Assembly (NCBI GenBank): GCA_021818985.1
Contig: JAKASO010000002.1
Coordinates: 1-43,382, forward strand
Direction of reading: 5' to 3'
Length of the DNA stretch: 43,382 nucleotides
DNA from: a bacterium
GTDB lineage: Bacteria > SZUA-79 > Acidulodesulfobacterales > Acidulodesulfobacteraceae
Made by a program: the position numbers and the translations under genes. The number at the start of each line of letters is the position of its first letter. The first letter of the stretch is position 1. Shown here piece by piece: positions 1 through 11,107 of this stretch. The notes under the pieces were generated by a model that searched no databases, had not been told where the DNA came from, and saw only the letters and a list, made by a program, of their open reading frames with translations.

Positions 1-94
1 AGCCTATTTTTGCGGCAGCTAAAGAGGCTTCTATACCGGCATGTCCGCCACCTACGACGATAATATCAAAAGTCTTTCCTGAAATACCTTTCAT
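1..94 (-). CDS. mnmG: tRNA uridine-5-carboxymethylaminomethyl modification enzyme MnmG (N-terminal fragment)
   Basis: Only the first 31 codons lie in the window; the gene continues beyond base 1. The start is the ATG at 94, and the fragment reads MKGISGKTFDIIVVGGGHAG followed by IEASLAAAKIG. The VVGGGHAG segment is the FAD-binding dinucleotide fold that opens MnmG (GidA). MnmG works with MnmE to install the carboxymethylaminomethyl group on U34 of certain tRNAs. It is the next gene after mnmE on the same strand, the usual order in this origin cluster, which strengthens the call despite the short fragment. The 73-base gap to mnmE is AT-rich and shows no gene. Confidence 0.85.
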   Translation of the reverse strand, partial: MKGISGKTFDIIVVGGGHAGIEASLAAAKIG

Positions 95-167
95 AAACGC
101 CCTTCATAATGAAATAATATTATATTGTATATATAATATAATAAAATAAAAAAAACACCTTAGCGGT

Positions 168-1592
168 TTATTTTCCTATGCAAAATTCCTTAAACAGCGT
201 ATCAAGTATATTTTCGTTTGTAACGGCTCCCATAAGCTCGTCAAGATTTGATACGGCATCTCTTAAGTCTATCGAGATAAGTTCAAGCGGACGTTTATTT
301 TTGTAACCGTAAGAGGCTTTAAATAAAGAATCTGCGGCTCTTTCAAGAAGGCCTTTTTGCCTGAGGGTTGTTATTGTAATATCTTCCTTGACCAATCTTT
401 CAAGCTCGATCATAAGCTTATAAATGCGGCCTTTTAGCACATCCATCCCTGTGCCGGTTACGGCGCTTATATAAACAGGGGTTATGTTTTCGATCCAGCT
501 TTTCAAAAAATCGCCTAATTGCGATTTTTTTCTTTCAAATTCTTGGGGGATCAGAGCGTCAATTTTATTAAAAACAACGATCGTCTTTTTAAAACCGCCT
601 TTTATAAACTCTATTTCGTCTTCCGTAATCTTGCCGGTTATATCAATAACATACAGAATTATATCGGAGCTATCCATTAACGAATAAGAAAGCCCCACGC
701 CTTCGCTTTCAATTGCACCCTGTGCATCCCTTAATCCGGCAGTATCAATTATTCTGATGGGTTTATTAAAAATAAAAAGATTTTCCTCAATATAATCCCT
801 TGTCGTGCCGGGAATATCGGAAACTATCGCCCTTTTCTTCTGCAAAATAGAATTTAAAAGACTGGACTTTCCTGCATTAGGCCTTCCCGCAATAACGACG
901 CTCAAGCCTTGTTTATTATGCGCATAGCTATTATATGAATCAATCAAATCGTTAAGATCGTCAAGCGCCTGTTCCGATCTTGAAAAAAATTGCGCATCAA
1001 CGTCTTTAAATTCTTCTTCGGGAAAATCTATTAAAGCCTCTATAAGCGCTAATATATAAAGAAAGTTTTCCTTAAGTTTATTTACTTTCGGCTCAAGGAG
1101 TCCGCCACGTTCGTTATTTGCTATTACTAAGGATTGAACAGAGGTTGCCTTAATAATTTCAAGCACCGCTTCAGCTTGAAGTAGCGTCAGTTTATTGTTA
1201 AGATATGCCCTTTTAGTATATTCGCCGTTGTATGCAAGCCTTGCTCCGAGCCTTAAGATAATTTCCAGGATATGGCGGGTATTAAACACCCCTCCGTGAG
1301 GGTATATTTCCACCATGTCTTCGCCGGTGTATGAATTTGGGCTTTGCATAAATACAAAACCCGCTTCGTCAATATTGGTTTCTAAAAACGGATCATAAAC
1401 ATCGGCGACGTAAAACCTTCTGGGTTTAAGAGATATGCCGGCGCTCTTTGGTTTAAATATTTTATTAAATATCTGAATGCTCAATCGTCCGGATATTCTT
1501 ATTACGCTGATCGCGCCCTCGCCGGAAGGAGACGAAATTGCGCAGATCGTATCCCCTTCTTTATTTAAAACGGACATGGGTAAACTGCTCAC
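168..1592 (-). CDS. mnmE: tRNA modification GTPase MnmE
   Basis: MnmE (TrmE) is a dimeric GTPase that, with MnmG, modifies the wobble uridine of tRNAs. It has an N-terminal tetrahydrofolate-binding domain (about residues 1-130), a helical domain, and an inserted G domain with all motifs visible: GRPNAGKS (236-243), GTTRD (262-266), DTAG (283-286) and NKID (342-345). The protein ends in the invariant CIGK (471-474), whose Cys is essential in the family. At 474 residues it is full length. The start at 1592 is a GTG; an ATG five codons downstream (1577) is also plausible, since neither has a clear ribosome-binding site. It lies 37 bases after yidC; the jag gene often found between them is missing. 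Confidence 0.96.
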   Translation of the reverse strand: MSSLPMSVLNKEGDTICAISSPSGEGAISVIRISGRLSIQIFNKIFKPKSAGISLKPRRFYVADVYDPFLETNIDEAGFVFMQSPNSYTGEDMVEIYPHGGVFNTRHILEIILRLGARLAYNGEYTKRAYLNNKLTLLQAEAVLEIIKATSVQSLVIANNERGGLLEPKVNKLKENFLYILALIEALIDFPEEEFKDVDAQFFSRSEQALDDLNDLIDSYNSYAHNKQGLSVVIAGRPNAGKSSLLNSILQKKRAIVSDIPGTTRDYIEENLFIFNKPIRIIDTAGLRDAQGAIESEGVGLSYSLMDSSDIILYVIDITGKITEDEIEFIKGGFKKTIVVFNKIDALIPQEFERKKSQLGDFLKSWIENITPVYISAVTGTGMDVLKGRIYKLMIELERLVKEDITITTLRQKGLLERAADSLFKASYGYKNKRPLELISIDLRDAVSNLDELMGAVTNENILDTLFKEFCIGK

Positions 1593-1629
1593 GCTTGTTC
1601 ATTATGTTCTTTCGGTAGCAAGATAAATG

Positions 1630-3183
1630 CTATGCAAATTTTTTATTGATTATATATTGCTGCATGATGGTTAAAACATTATTGACGGTCCAGTATAAAA
1701 GAAGCCCCGCAGGAAAATTTACAAATATTACGGTAAAAATAACCGGCAGGATAAGCATCATTTTTGCCTGGGTCGGATCTCCTACGACAGGATTCATCTT
1801 TTGTGAAATGAACATGGTAATCCCCATAAGGATAGGAAGAATATAATAAGGGTCTTTTGTGGACAGATTGGCTATCCACAAAAAAAAGGGGGCATTTCTC
1901 AACTGTATGGATATAAGAAGAGTTTCATAAAGCCCGTAAAAGACGGGTATCTGTAAAAGCATAGGCAAACATCCGCCAAAGGGGTTTACTTTGCTTTCCT
2001 TATAGAGCTCCATGATCTTCTTGTTTAATTCCTGCTTGTTGTCTTTATACTGTTCCCTGAGCTCGCTGATCTTGGGGGTTAATTTCTGCATCTGCTTCAT
2101 TGATTTAAACCCGGCATATGTAAGAGGATAAAAAACTATCCTGATAGCAATGACAAGCAGAATTATAGCAAGCCCATAGTTATGAACGAACGAATAAAAG
2201 AACTCCAGTACGTGCAAAAGAAGAATGGAAAAGAAACTAAAAAATCCATAATTCAAGGTGGTCGCCGTATCATGTCCAATAGCATTAAGTAAAGAAAGTT
2301 TTTTGGGGCCGGCGTATATTGTAAAGCTGGTATGAAAGATTTTTTTAGAAGATACGAGAAACCTTTCCGGAAATATAAAAGATATGTTATTATCCGACTT
2401 TTTAATATACACGAGATTTGTCGGGGCGATGGCTGAAAACAGGAAGTATTTTGAATTAAATCCGGCGAATGAAATATTGCCCCGATATTTAGCAGACGGA
2501 GTGGATTCGGGGGTAATAGATTTGTTGTTGACGTAAAGAATCGTGGCGTAATTAAGATAATACGGCTCGTTTTTTATATTGGGATTTAGACCGCCTGCAA
2601 GTATGAAACTCCCGTTAAGGATCGCGGGACTGCCTGTTAAATTCTTTGCGGAAACAAGCAAATGGACCGAATAATTTTCAGATGAAAATCTATAGGTTTT
2701 GGTTAATACAATGCTGCCATCAAGCTTATAAATAAATTCTATCGAATTTTTACCTGCTTTCGTTCCAATCAATCTAATTTTTGAAAATCCCTGCCCGGGA
2801 GTAAAATTTAAAATTTCATTAATATGCGGAGCGTTTGCAAGATTAATGATATTTTTCTTATTTTGAACGGTATATGAATATTTTATAAGGCTCAATGAAT
2901 ACAGGCTTCCCGACGGCAAATGAAAACGGGCGACAAATTTTTTATCCCTAAATACGATATTTTTATGCAGGCCGGATATTTCAGGAGCTTTAACGGCTTT
3001 TACTGACGCTTTTAGGGGAAGCGCCGGGGCAGACTTCTGCATCGCGGGTTTTTTAATTCTTTCGGTTTTTTTAGCTACCGTTTTAACTTTAGCAATTGGC
3101 TGGGGGCTGCGCGGCATGAGAAATCCCCAAAGAACAAGAATGGCAATAGATAAAACAGATGCAATTATAATTCGTTTTTCCAA
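1630..3183 (-). CDS. yidC: Membrane protein insertase YidC
   Basis: YidC inserts and folds inner-membrane proteins, alone or with SecYEG. Visible parts are an N-terminal membrane anchor (residues 4-23), a Lys/Ala/Pro-rich linker (about 28-70), a large periplasmic beta domain (about 75-300) and a conserved five-helix core from about 310. Arg348, in AIRIVFYPLTYAGFKSMKQM, matches the groove arginine of the Oxa1/YidC/Alb3 family. The periplasmic domain is typical of Gram-negative YidC. Length 517 is normal. The start is a TTG at 3183 without a strong ribosome-binding site; it is chosen because it gives the expected MEKRIIIASVL anchor. The gene follows yidD by 65 bases of short tandem repeats. Confidence 0.97.
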   Translation of the reverse strand: MEKRIIIASVLSIAILVLWGFLMPRSPQPIAKVKTVAKKTERIKKPAMQKSAPALPLKASVKAVKAPEISGLHKNIVFRDKKFVARFHLPSGSLYSLSLIKYSYTVQNKKNIINLANAPHINEILNFTPGQGFSKIRLIGTKAGKNSIEFIYKLDGSIVLTKTYRFSSENYSVHLLVSAKNLTGSPAILNGSFILAGGLNPNIKNEPYYLNYATILYVNNKSITPESTPSAKYRGNISFAGFNSKYFLFSAIAPTNLVYIKKSDNNISFIFPERFLVSSKKIFHTSFTIYAGPKKLSLLNAIGHDTATTLNYGFFSFFSILLLHVLEFFYSFVHNYGLAIILLVIAIRIVFYPLTYAGFKSMKQMQKLTPKISELREQYKDNKQELNKKIMELYKESKVNPFGGCLPMLLQIPVFYGLYETLLISIQLRNAPFFLWIANLSTKDPYYILPILMGITMFISQKMNPVVGDPTQAKMMLILPVIFTVIFVNFPAGLLLYWTVNNVLTIMQQYIINKKFA

Positions 3184-3248
3184 GGGATTTTTACCAAAAA
3201 TTTTGCGTTAATTTCATTCATGCTGTTCATGCTGTTTTGTTATTTTTG

Positions 3249-3470
3249 TTATTTGCGCACCGGATCGTGGCCGCCTTTGAACAGCGGATTGCATTTCAAT
3301 ATCCGAAAAACCGACAGGTATAATGCCTTAAAAAAATTAAACGACCTGAAACATTCTTCGGCATATTCCGAGCAGGTAGGATAAAACCTGCAACTGCGGG
3401 ATAGATAGGGCGAAACATACCTTTTATATGTCCTGATCAAAAAAATAAAAAACTTATTAACAATTTTCAT
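3249..3470 (-). CDS. yidD: Membrane protein insertion efficiency factor YidD
   Basis: YidD is a small, membrane-associated protein that helps YidC-dependent insertion. At 73 residues it is the usual size. It shows the family signature CRFYPTCSEYA (27-37) and the C-terminal CNPLFKGGHDPV (about 60-71), with three conserved cysteines. The N-terminal helix is amphipathic. It sits 10 bases downstream of rnpA and upstream of yidC, the standard order, so co-transcription from rpmH through yidC is likely. The family role is known; the exact mechanism is not. Confidence 0.95.
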   Translation of the reverse strand: MKIVNKFFIFLIRTYKRYVSPYLSRSCRFYPTCSEYAEECFRSFNFFKALYLSVFRILKCNPLFKGGHDPVRK

Positions 3471-3480
3471 AAAATTAAAA

Positions 3481-3807
3481 TTATTTAATCAAGAAGCTTA
3501 ATTCGTGAAACAGGGCGCGATATGAAGAAGGATTCTTTGTAACCACGATAACGCAGTTGATATTCTTAAGAAGATACTGATTTAATCTGATAAATTCTTT
3601 TATTCTTCTTTTGAAATAATTACGCTGGACAGAACTAAGGAGATTTCTCTTAAAACTAATGGTAAATCTAAATGTATCGGCATAAGAATGATAAATAATT
3701 GTATGGCTTTGTACCTGTTTTTTACCATGTTTAAAGATATCCTGAATCTCTTTTTTGCTTTTTAAATGAAACGGCTTGCCGAATTTTAATCTTAAACACC
3801 CGGGCAT
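3481..3807 (-). CDS. rnpA: Ribonuclease P protein component
   Basis: RnpA is the small basic protein that assists the RNase P RNA in removing 5' leaders from pre-tRNAs. The protein is 108 residues, within the family range. The signature RNR-type motif is present as VQRNYFKRRIKEFIR (about 60-74), preceded by the FTISFKRNLLSS strand. It lies between rpmH (78 bases upstream) and yidD (10 bases downstream), the universal bacterial arrangement. The N-terminus KFGKPFHLKSKKEI matches the family start. The RNA partner gene rnpB is not in this window. Confidence 0.94.
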   Translation of the reverse strand: MPGCLRLKFGKPFHLKSKKEIQDIFKHGKKQVQSHTIIYHSYADTFRFTISFKRNLLSSVQRNYFKRRIKEFIRLNQYLLKNINCVIVVTKNPSSYRALFHELSFLIK

Positions 3808-3885
3808 TAAATTAATATATTATAATAGATATATGTAAACTGCCCCGCCCTAACGAACGAGGTTTCTTCTTCTTAGATAAAGGCG

Positions 3886-4035
3886 CTATTTAGAGCTGAT
3901 TACAGGGACAAGCAGTTTCCTCCCTTTTTTTCTGCGGCGGGCAAGCACGAGCCTGCCAGCTCTTGTTGCCATGCGGGTTAAAAAACCGTGAGTGCGTTTT
4001 CTTTTAAGTTTACTGGGTTGAAAGGTTTGCTTCAT
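3886..4035 (-). CDS. rpmH: 50S ribosomal protein L34
   Basis: The 49-codon frame begins at ATG 4035 and ends with TAG at 3886. It reads [20 protein letters not shown] and continues with [20 protein letters not shown], the near-invariant L34 sequence of the large ribosomal subunit, then a slightly extended LLVPVISSK tail. L34 is usually 44-47 residues, so the tail is a little long. It is the first gene of the minus-strand cluster rpmH-rnpA-yidD-yidC-mnmE-mnmG and is divergent from dnaA across the putative origin, as in most bacteria. Confidence 0.96.
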   Translation of the reverse strand: MKQTFQPSKLKRKRTHGFLTRMATRAGRLVLARRRKKGRKLLVPVISSK

Positions 4036-4306
4036 AATAAATAACGCTCTGATATTCTGATATAATTTAAAAATAAGTAAGTGAATTAATTTATCAATTT
4101 AATCAAATAATAAGACTTATGTCAATATTTTTTTAAAAAAATTTTAAAAAAATAAAAAATTAAAATTATTGAAATAAATTTTAAAATTTGATATTTTCAT
4201 ATTTTAGTCAATTCATTCAAATCAAATTTAATCAGAATCGGTTTTTGATGTAAATAATCAAACAGGTCGTTGTCTCACTCACTATCGCTAAAGTCGGCAT
4301 CACATT

Positions 4307-4327
4307 ATAATAGAATCATAATAGAAT
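4307..4327. repeat. Direct repeat of a 10-base AT-rich unit in the origin region
   Basis: ATAATAGAAT occurs at 4307-4316 and again at 4318-4327, separated by one C. It is followed by further imperfect ATTATT-type repeats to about 4370. The repeats lie in the putative unwinding part of oriC. Given the base composition, chance is possible. Confidence 0.4.
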
Positions 4328-4405
4328 AATTTATAATATTTATTATTATTATGATATTATTATGATTATGTAGAAATGAATGTAATTTTAGAAATTATTA
4401 CAATT

Positions 4406-4433
4406 TTGTTAAACTTGTAAAATATTTTATAGT
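4406..4433 (+). promoter_or_regulatory. Candidate sigma-70-type promoter of dnaA
   Basis: A -35-like TTGTTA (4406-4411) and a -10-like TATAGT (4428-4433) are separated by 16 bases. Transcription would start near 4440, placing the paired DnaA-box-like sites at 4474-4493 within the leader, a layout compatible with autoregulation. AT-rich DNA yields such matches by chance, so this is tentative. Confidence 0.35.
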
Positions 4434-4473
4434 TTTTAAGATATAACTTATTAATAATCTTATCATTTTAGGC

Positions 4474-4493
4474 TTATCAACAGTTGTTGATAA
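4474..4493. promoter_or_regulatory. Inverted pair of DnaA-box-like 9-mers
   Basis: TTATCAACA (4474-4482) and its exact reverse complement TGTTGATAA (4485-4493) face each other across two bases. Each differs from the E. coli consensus TTATCCACA at one position. The pair lies 48 bases upstream of the dnaA start codon. It could serve origin binding, dnaA autoregulation, or both. Confidence 0.55.
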
Positions 4494-4541
4494 ATTTGTG
4501 GAATTTTAACATCAACGCTACACGGCAATACTAAATTTATT

Positions 4542-5966
4542 ATGAGCGCGATTGGTTCTATATTAGACGATTTAAAAAAAGAGATAGGCAGGCAAAATTT
4601 TAATCTTTGGTTTGTTCCTTCTTCTATCACTCTTGATAGCAATATTTTGACGCTCTCCGTGCCGAATAAGTTTTATAAAGATATTATAAATGAATCTTAT
4701 AAAAATATTATTATAGATATCTGGAAAAAATACAGCGCCGAAGAGCTTATTTTTAACTTCAGCATAAACGAAAATTTAACGAATATGCTGCCTTTTAAAC
4801 CTGAAGCGCGAGAACAAGAACAAGTGCCGGTAAAAACGGATAGCGGCAATAGCGGTATCGGAATAGAAAATTCAGATAATTTTAATAAAAATAGCGACAA
4901 TGCTAAAACGGCCCAAAAAGATAACGGTCCGAAGAAGGTGCAAAAAAATTATCCTAATTTAAACACTAAATACACATTTGAAAGTTTCGTCGTCGGATTG
5001 GGAAATCAGTTTGCGCATGCCGCCTGCTTTGCAGTCGCAAATCTTCCCGGACATACATATAACCCTATGTTTATATACAGTGATGTCGGGTTGGGCAAAA
5101 CACATCTTTTAAACGCCATAGCAAATAAAATAATAAAAGAAAAAAATTTTAATACGTGCCTTGTGTCATCCGAAAGATTTACAAATGAAATGATCGCGTC
5201 AATAAGAGACGATAAAATGATAAAATTCAGGGAAAAATACCGTAATGTTGACGTGCTGTTAATAGACGACATTCAATTCATTGCAGGAAAAGAAAGAACA
5301 CAGGAAGAATTTTTTTACACCTTTAACGCATTATATGAAAACCAAAAGCAGATCGTCGTTTCCAGCGATAAGATACCCCGTGATATTATTAGTTTGGAAG
5401 AAAGATTGCGCTCAAGGTTTGAGTGGGGTCTTATCGCCGATATACAGCCGCCTGACTTTGAAACAAGGGTTGCAATCCTGAAAAAAAAAGCTTTATCAAA
5501 TAATATTGATCTAAATGACGATATTATATATTTTCTTGCGGATAAAATTACTTCAAATATAAGAGAATTGGAGGGGGCTTTAATTAAGATTGTCGCTTTT
5601 GCCTCGTTTACAGGAAAAAAAATTACCGTGGATCTCTCTAAAGAAGCCATATCTAACCTTTTAAAAAATGAAGAAAAGGTTATAACCCCTGAATTGATTA
5701 TTAAATCGGTCTGTAACTATTTTAATATTAAAATAAGCGATATAAAGTCAAACAAAAAATTTAAAGAATACGTTAAACCAAGACAGATTGCAATGTATAT
5801 AATAAGAAATTACACCGAACTTTCATTTCCGGACATCGGCGAAAAGTTTGGAGGAAAAGACCATTCCTCAGTTATTTACGCCGTAGATAAAATAAAAAAA
5901 CTTATAAAAGAAGACCCGCAGTTGGAAAAAATTATAGAAAATATTATTAAGCTTATAAAAAAATAG
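4542..5966 (+). CDS. dnaA: Chromosomal replication initiator protein DnaA
   Basis: DnaA binds DnaA boxes, oligomerises with ATP and opens the origin. Domain I spans about residues 1-80. Domain II (about 85-138) is a low-complexity linker rich in Asn, Lys and Ser. Domain III is the AAA+ module (about 140-360), with Walker B VLLIDDIQF (238-246) and the sensor region RELEGALIK (341-349). Domain IV (about 380-474) carries the DNA-binding signature around GGKDHSSVIYAV (437-448). The Walker A reads YSDVGLGKTHL (179-189): the usual first glycine is Ser180 and the next Asp181, which is uncommon. At 474 residues it is full length. No good Shine-Dalgarno precedes the ATG at 4542. The neighbours are oriC upstream and dnaN downstream. 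Confidence 0.98.
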   Translation: MSAIGSILDDLKKEIGRQNFNLWFVPSSITLDSNILTLSVPNKFYKDIINESYKNIIIDIWKKYSAEELIFNFSINENLTNMLPFKPEAREQEQVPVKTDSGNSGIGIENSDNFNKNSDNAKTAQKDNGPKKVQKNYPNLNTKYTFESFVVGLGNQFAHAACFAVANLPGHTYNPMFIYSDVGLGKTHLLNAIANKIIKEKNFNTCLVSSERFTNEMIASIRDDKMIKFREKYRNVDVLLIDDIQFIAGKERTQEEFFYTFNALYENQKQIVVSSDKIPRDIISLEERLRSRFEWGLIADIQPPDFETRVAILKKKALSNNIDLNDDIIYFLADKITSNIRELEGALIKIVAFASFTGKKITVDLSKEAISNLLKNEEKVITPELIIKSVCNYFNIKISDIKSNKKFKEYVKPRQIAMYIIRNYTELSFPDIGEKFGGKDHSSVIYAVDKIKKLIKEDPQLEKIIENIIKLIKK

Positions 5967-6201
5967 TGTTGGTAAAACTGTTTAATTTATGTATATAAAC
6001 TAAAAAAAATAAGATAAAATAGAGTATTAAATAAAATTTAACAAACCTTATAAAATAATACGTAATAATTATACATATTTTTAGACAGTAGCTTAATAAT
6101 AAATTTAATAACTTATAAAATCATCAACGTTTTACTGTTTTCTATTACTATTACTAAGTTTTTTATTTAAATATTAAATAATTAATAAAGGAAATATATT
6201 A

Positions 6202-9974
<3,773 letters not shown>

Positions 9975-9999
9975 ATATATAAAGGACATATTGGCAAGA

Positions 10000-10365
10000 T
10001 CAGGCGGCAGGGGGAGCGGATTGTCCGGCTTTTTTTGCGGGCGATGCCGATTTTTTACTTTTGGACGCAGCGGCTGCTTTAGTATTTTTAGCGGATGAAT
10101 TTGCTGCGGACAAGGTTACTTTTGAAGAGCTTTTTTTCCTTGTAGCCTTTTTTGGAGCACTAGCTTGTTCGCCGTTTTGGTCCAAAAGATGCTCGTCTTC
10201 GCCTTCAAGCGGGTTTGCCTGTTCCTTAAGTTCGGTCGTTGCCTTTTTAAATTCCCTTAAACCCTTTCCCAACGATTTGCCAAGTTCCGGCAGTTTTGAG
10301 GGGCCAAATATAAGCAAGGCGACCACGATTATAATTATTATTTCAGGGGTTCCTATGCCAAACAT
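10000..10365 (-). CDS. tatA: Twin-arginine translocase subunit TatA/TatE with a long basic tail
   Basis: TatA forms the membrane pore-like assembly that exports folded proteins with twin-arginine signals. The N-terminus [20 protein letters not shown] is a single membrane helix, followed by the [20 protein letters not shown] hinge and amphipathic helix typical of TatA. Beyond about residue 55 the protein becomes rich in Lys, Ala and Ser (for example [11 protein letters not shown] and [15 protein letters not shown]), a histone-H1-like tail that is unusual. The ATG at 10365 is chosen because GGAAGG lies 8 bases upstream; a GTG at 10374 would overlap that site. It is divergent from queE and converges on gyrB with a 25-base gap. 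tatC is not in the window. Confidence 0.9.
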   Translation of the reverse strand: MFGIGTPEIIIIIVVALLIFGPSKLPELGKSLGKGLREFKKATTELKEQANPLEGEDEHLLDQNGEQASAPKKATRKKSSSKVTLSAANSSAKNTKAAAASKSKKSASPAKKAGQSAPPAA

Positions 10366-10388
10366 TTTTATCACCTTCCATTATAAAT

Positions 10389-10417
10389 ATAATAATACCA
10401 AATAAATTAAAGGTCAA
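10389..10417 (-). promoter_or_regulatory. Candidate sigma-70 promoter of tatA
   Basis: Read on the minus strand, TTGACC (10417-10412) and TATTAT (10394-10389) are spaced by exactly 17 bases. Transcription would begin about 15 bases before the tatA ATG. This is the best promoter match noticed in the window. Confidence 0.5.
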
Positions 10418-10436
10418 GTTTTAATATTTTTCCGAC

Positions 10437-11072
10437 ATGACATTAAAGGTGCACGAAATCTTTTACAGTATTCAGGGCGAATCCTCTTTCGCGGGCTATC
10501 CCTGTGTCTTTATAAGGCTTGCGGGATGCAATATAAGATGTTCTTATTGCGATACACAAGAGGCAATTACGGATGTCAACGCTAAAAAATTTGATGTGGA
10601 CGATATAATTTTAATGGTAAAAAAACTGGGCGAAAAGGTTTCGTTAGTAGAAATTACCGGCGGCGAACCTATGTTACAAGCCGGCATATATGAGCTTTTT
10701 AACGAACTTTTAAAGCTTAAATTTAATGTTCTGCTTGAAACAAATGGAACAGTAGATCTAAAAGGCGTTCCGAAAAGCATAGTAAAGATAATGGATATAA
10801 AATGTCCTTCAAGTGGCTTTGCCCATTGCAATAATTATAAAAATCTGGATTACATAAATGAAAACGACGAAATTAAATTCGTGATCGCCGATGAAACGGA
10901 TTACGGTTTTGCAAAAGACTTCATCAAAAACAATGCTTTAAAGACCGGAAAAATAATATTTTCACCGGTTGAAAACGGATTTTCGGCGAAAGAACTTGCA
11001 TATAACATACTAAAAGACCATCTTAACGTGCGTGTAGGGATCCAGTTACATAAAATACTGAACCTAAAATAA
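10437..11072 (+). CDS. queE: 7-carboxy-7-deazaguanine synthase QueE (radical SAM)
   Basis: QueE makes the 7-deazaguanine core of queuosine from 6-carboxytetrahydropterin, using a 4Fe-4S cluster and S-adenosylmethionine. The N-terminus KVHEIFYSIQGESSFAGYPC is the substrate-binding start of the family. The cluster cysteines are in CNIRCSYCDT (Cys31, Cys35, Cys38), and the glycine-rich ITGGEP motif follows at about residues 78-83. At 211 residues it is a normal-size, minimal radical SAM fold. The start codon at 10437 lies 71 bases from the divergent tatA start. The other queuosine genes (queC, queD, queF) are not nearby, so the pathway is completed elsewhere. Confidence 0.93.
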   Translation: MTLKVHEIFYSIQGESSFAGYPCVFIRLAGCNIRCSYCDTQEAITDVNAKKFDVDDIILMVKKLGEKVSLVEITGGEPMLQAGIYELFNELLKLKFNVLLETNGTVDLKGVPKSIVKIMDIKCPSSGFAHCNNYKNLDYINENDEIKFVIADETDYGFAKDFIKNNALKTGKIIFSPVENGFSAKELAYNILKDHLNVRVGIQLHKILNLK

Positions 11073-11107
11073 AACACTTAACAGGCTCAAATAGTTTATA
11101 TAGCGTC

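Larger units (their letters stand above)
4036..4541. other. Probable chromosomal replication origin (oriC), intergenic
   Basis: This 506-base gap between divergent rpmH and dnaA is the only long non-coding stretch in the window. The part near 4060-4250 is almost pure A/T, including T and A runs at about 4128-4160, a candidate unwinding element. Two inverted DnaA-box-like sites sit at 4474-4493, close to dnaA, and a weaker relative, TGTGGAATT, is at about 4498. A short AT direct repeat lies at 4307-4327. A GC-richer island at 4261-4305 overlaps a possible decayed reading frame on the minus strand. Location beside dnaA and composition support oriC. The low number of clear DnaA boxes is a caution, and the dnaA-dnaN gap (5967-6201) could also contribute. 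Confidence 0.6.

Noticed and set aside
3163..3228. 21-codon frame starting MNSMNEINAKF overlapping the yidC start
   Set aside because: It has no ribosome-binding site or homology; it could be a leader peptide but nothing supports it.
3841..3875. GC-rich CCCCGCCCTAACGAACGAGG between rpmH and rnpA, reminiscent of IS200/IS605 ends
   Set aside because: No second end, no transposase and only a short imperfect stem; more likely a processing leader or chance.
4243..4262. Inverted repeat TTTGAT-N7-ATCAAA resembling an FNR box
   Set aside because: FNR sites have a 4-base spacer; here it is 7, in AT-rich DNA, and the repeat falls within the possible decayed gene.
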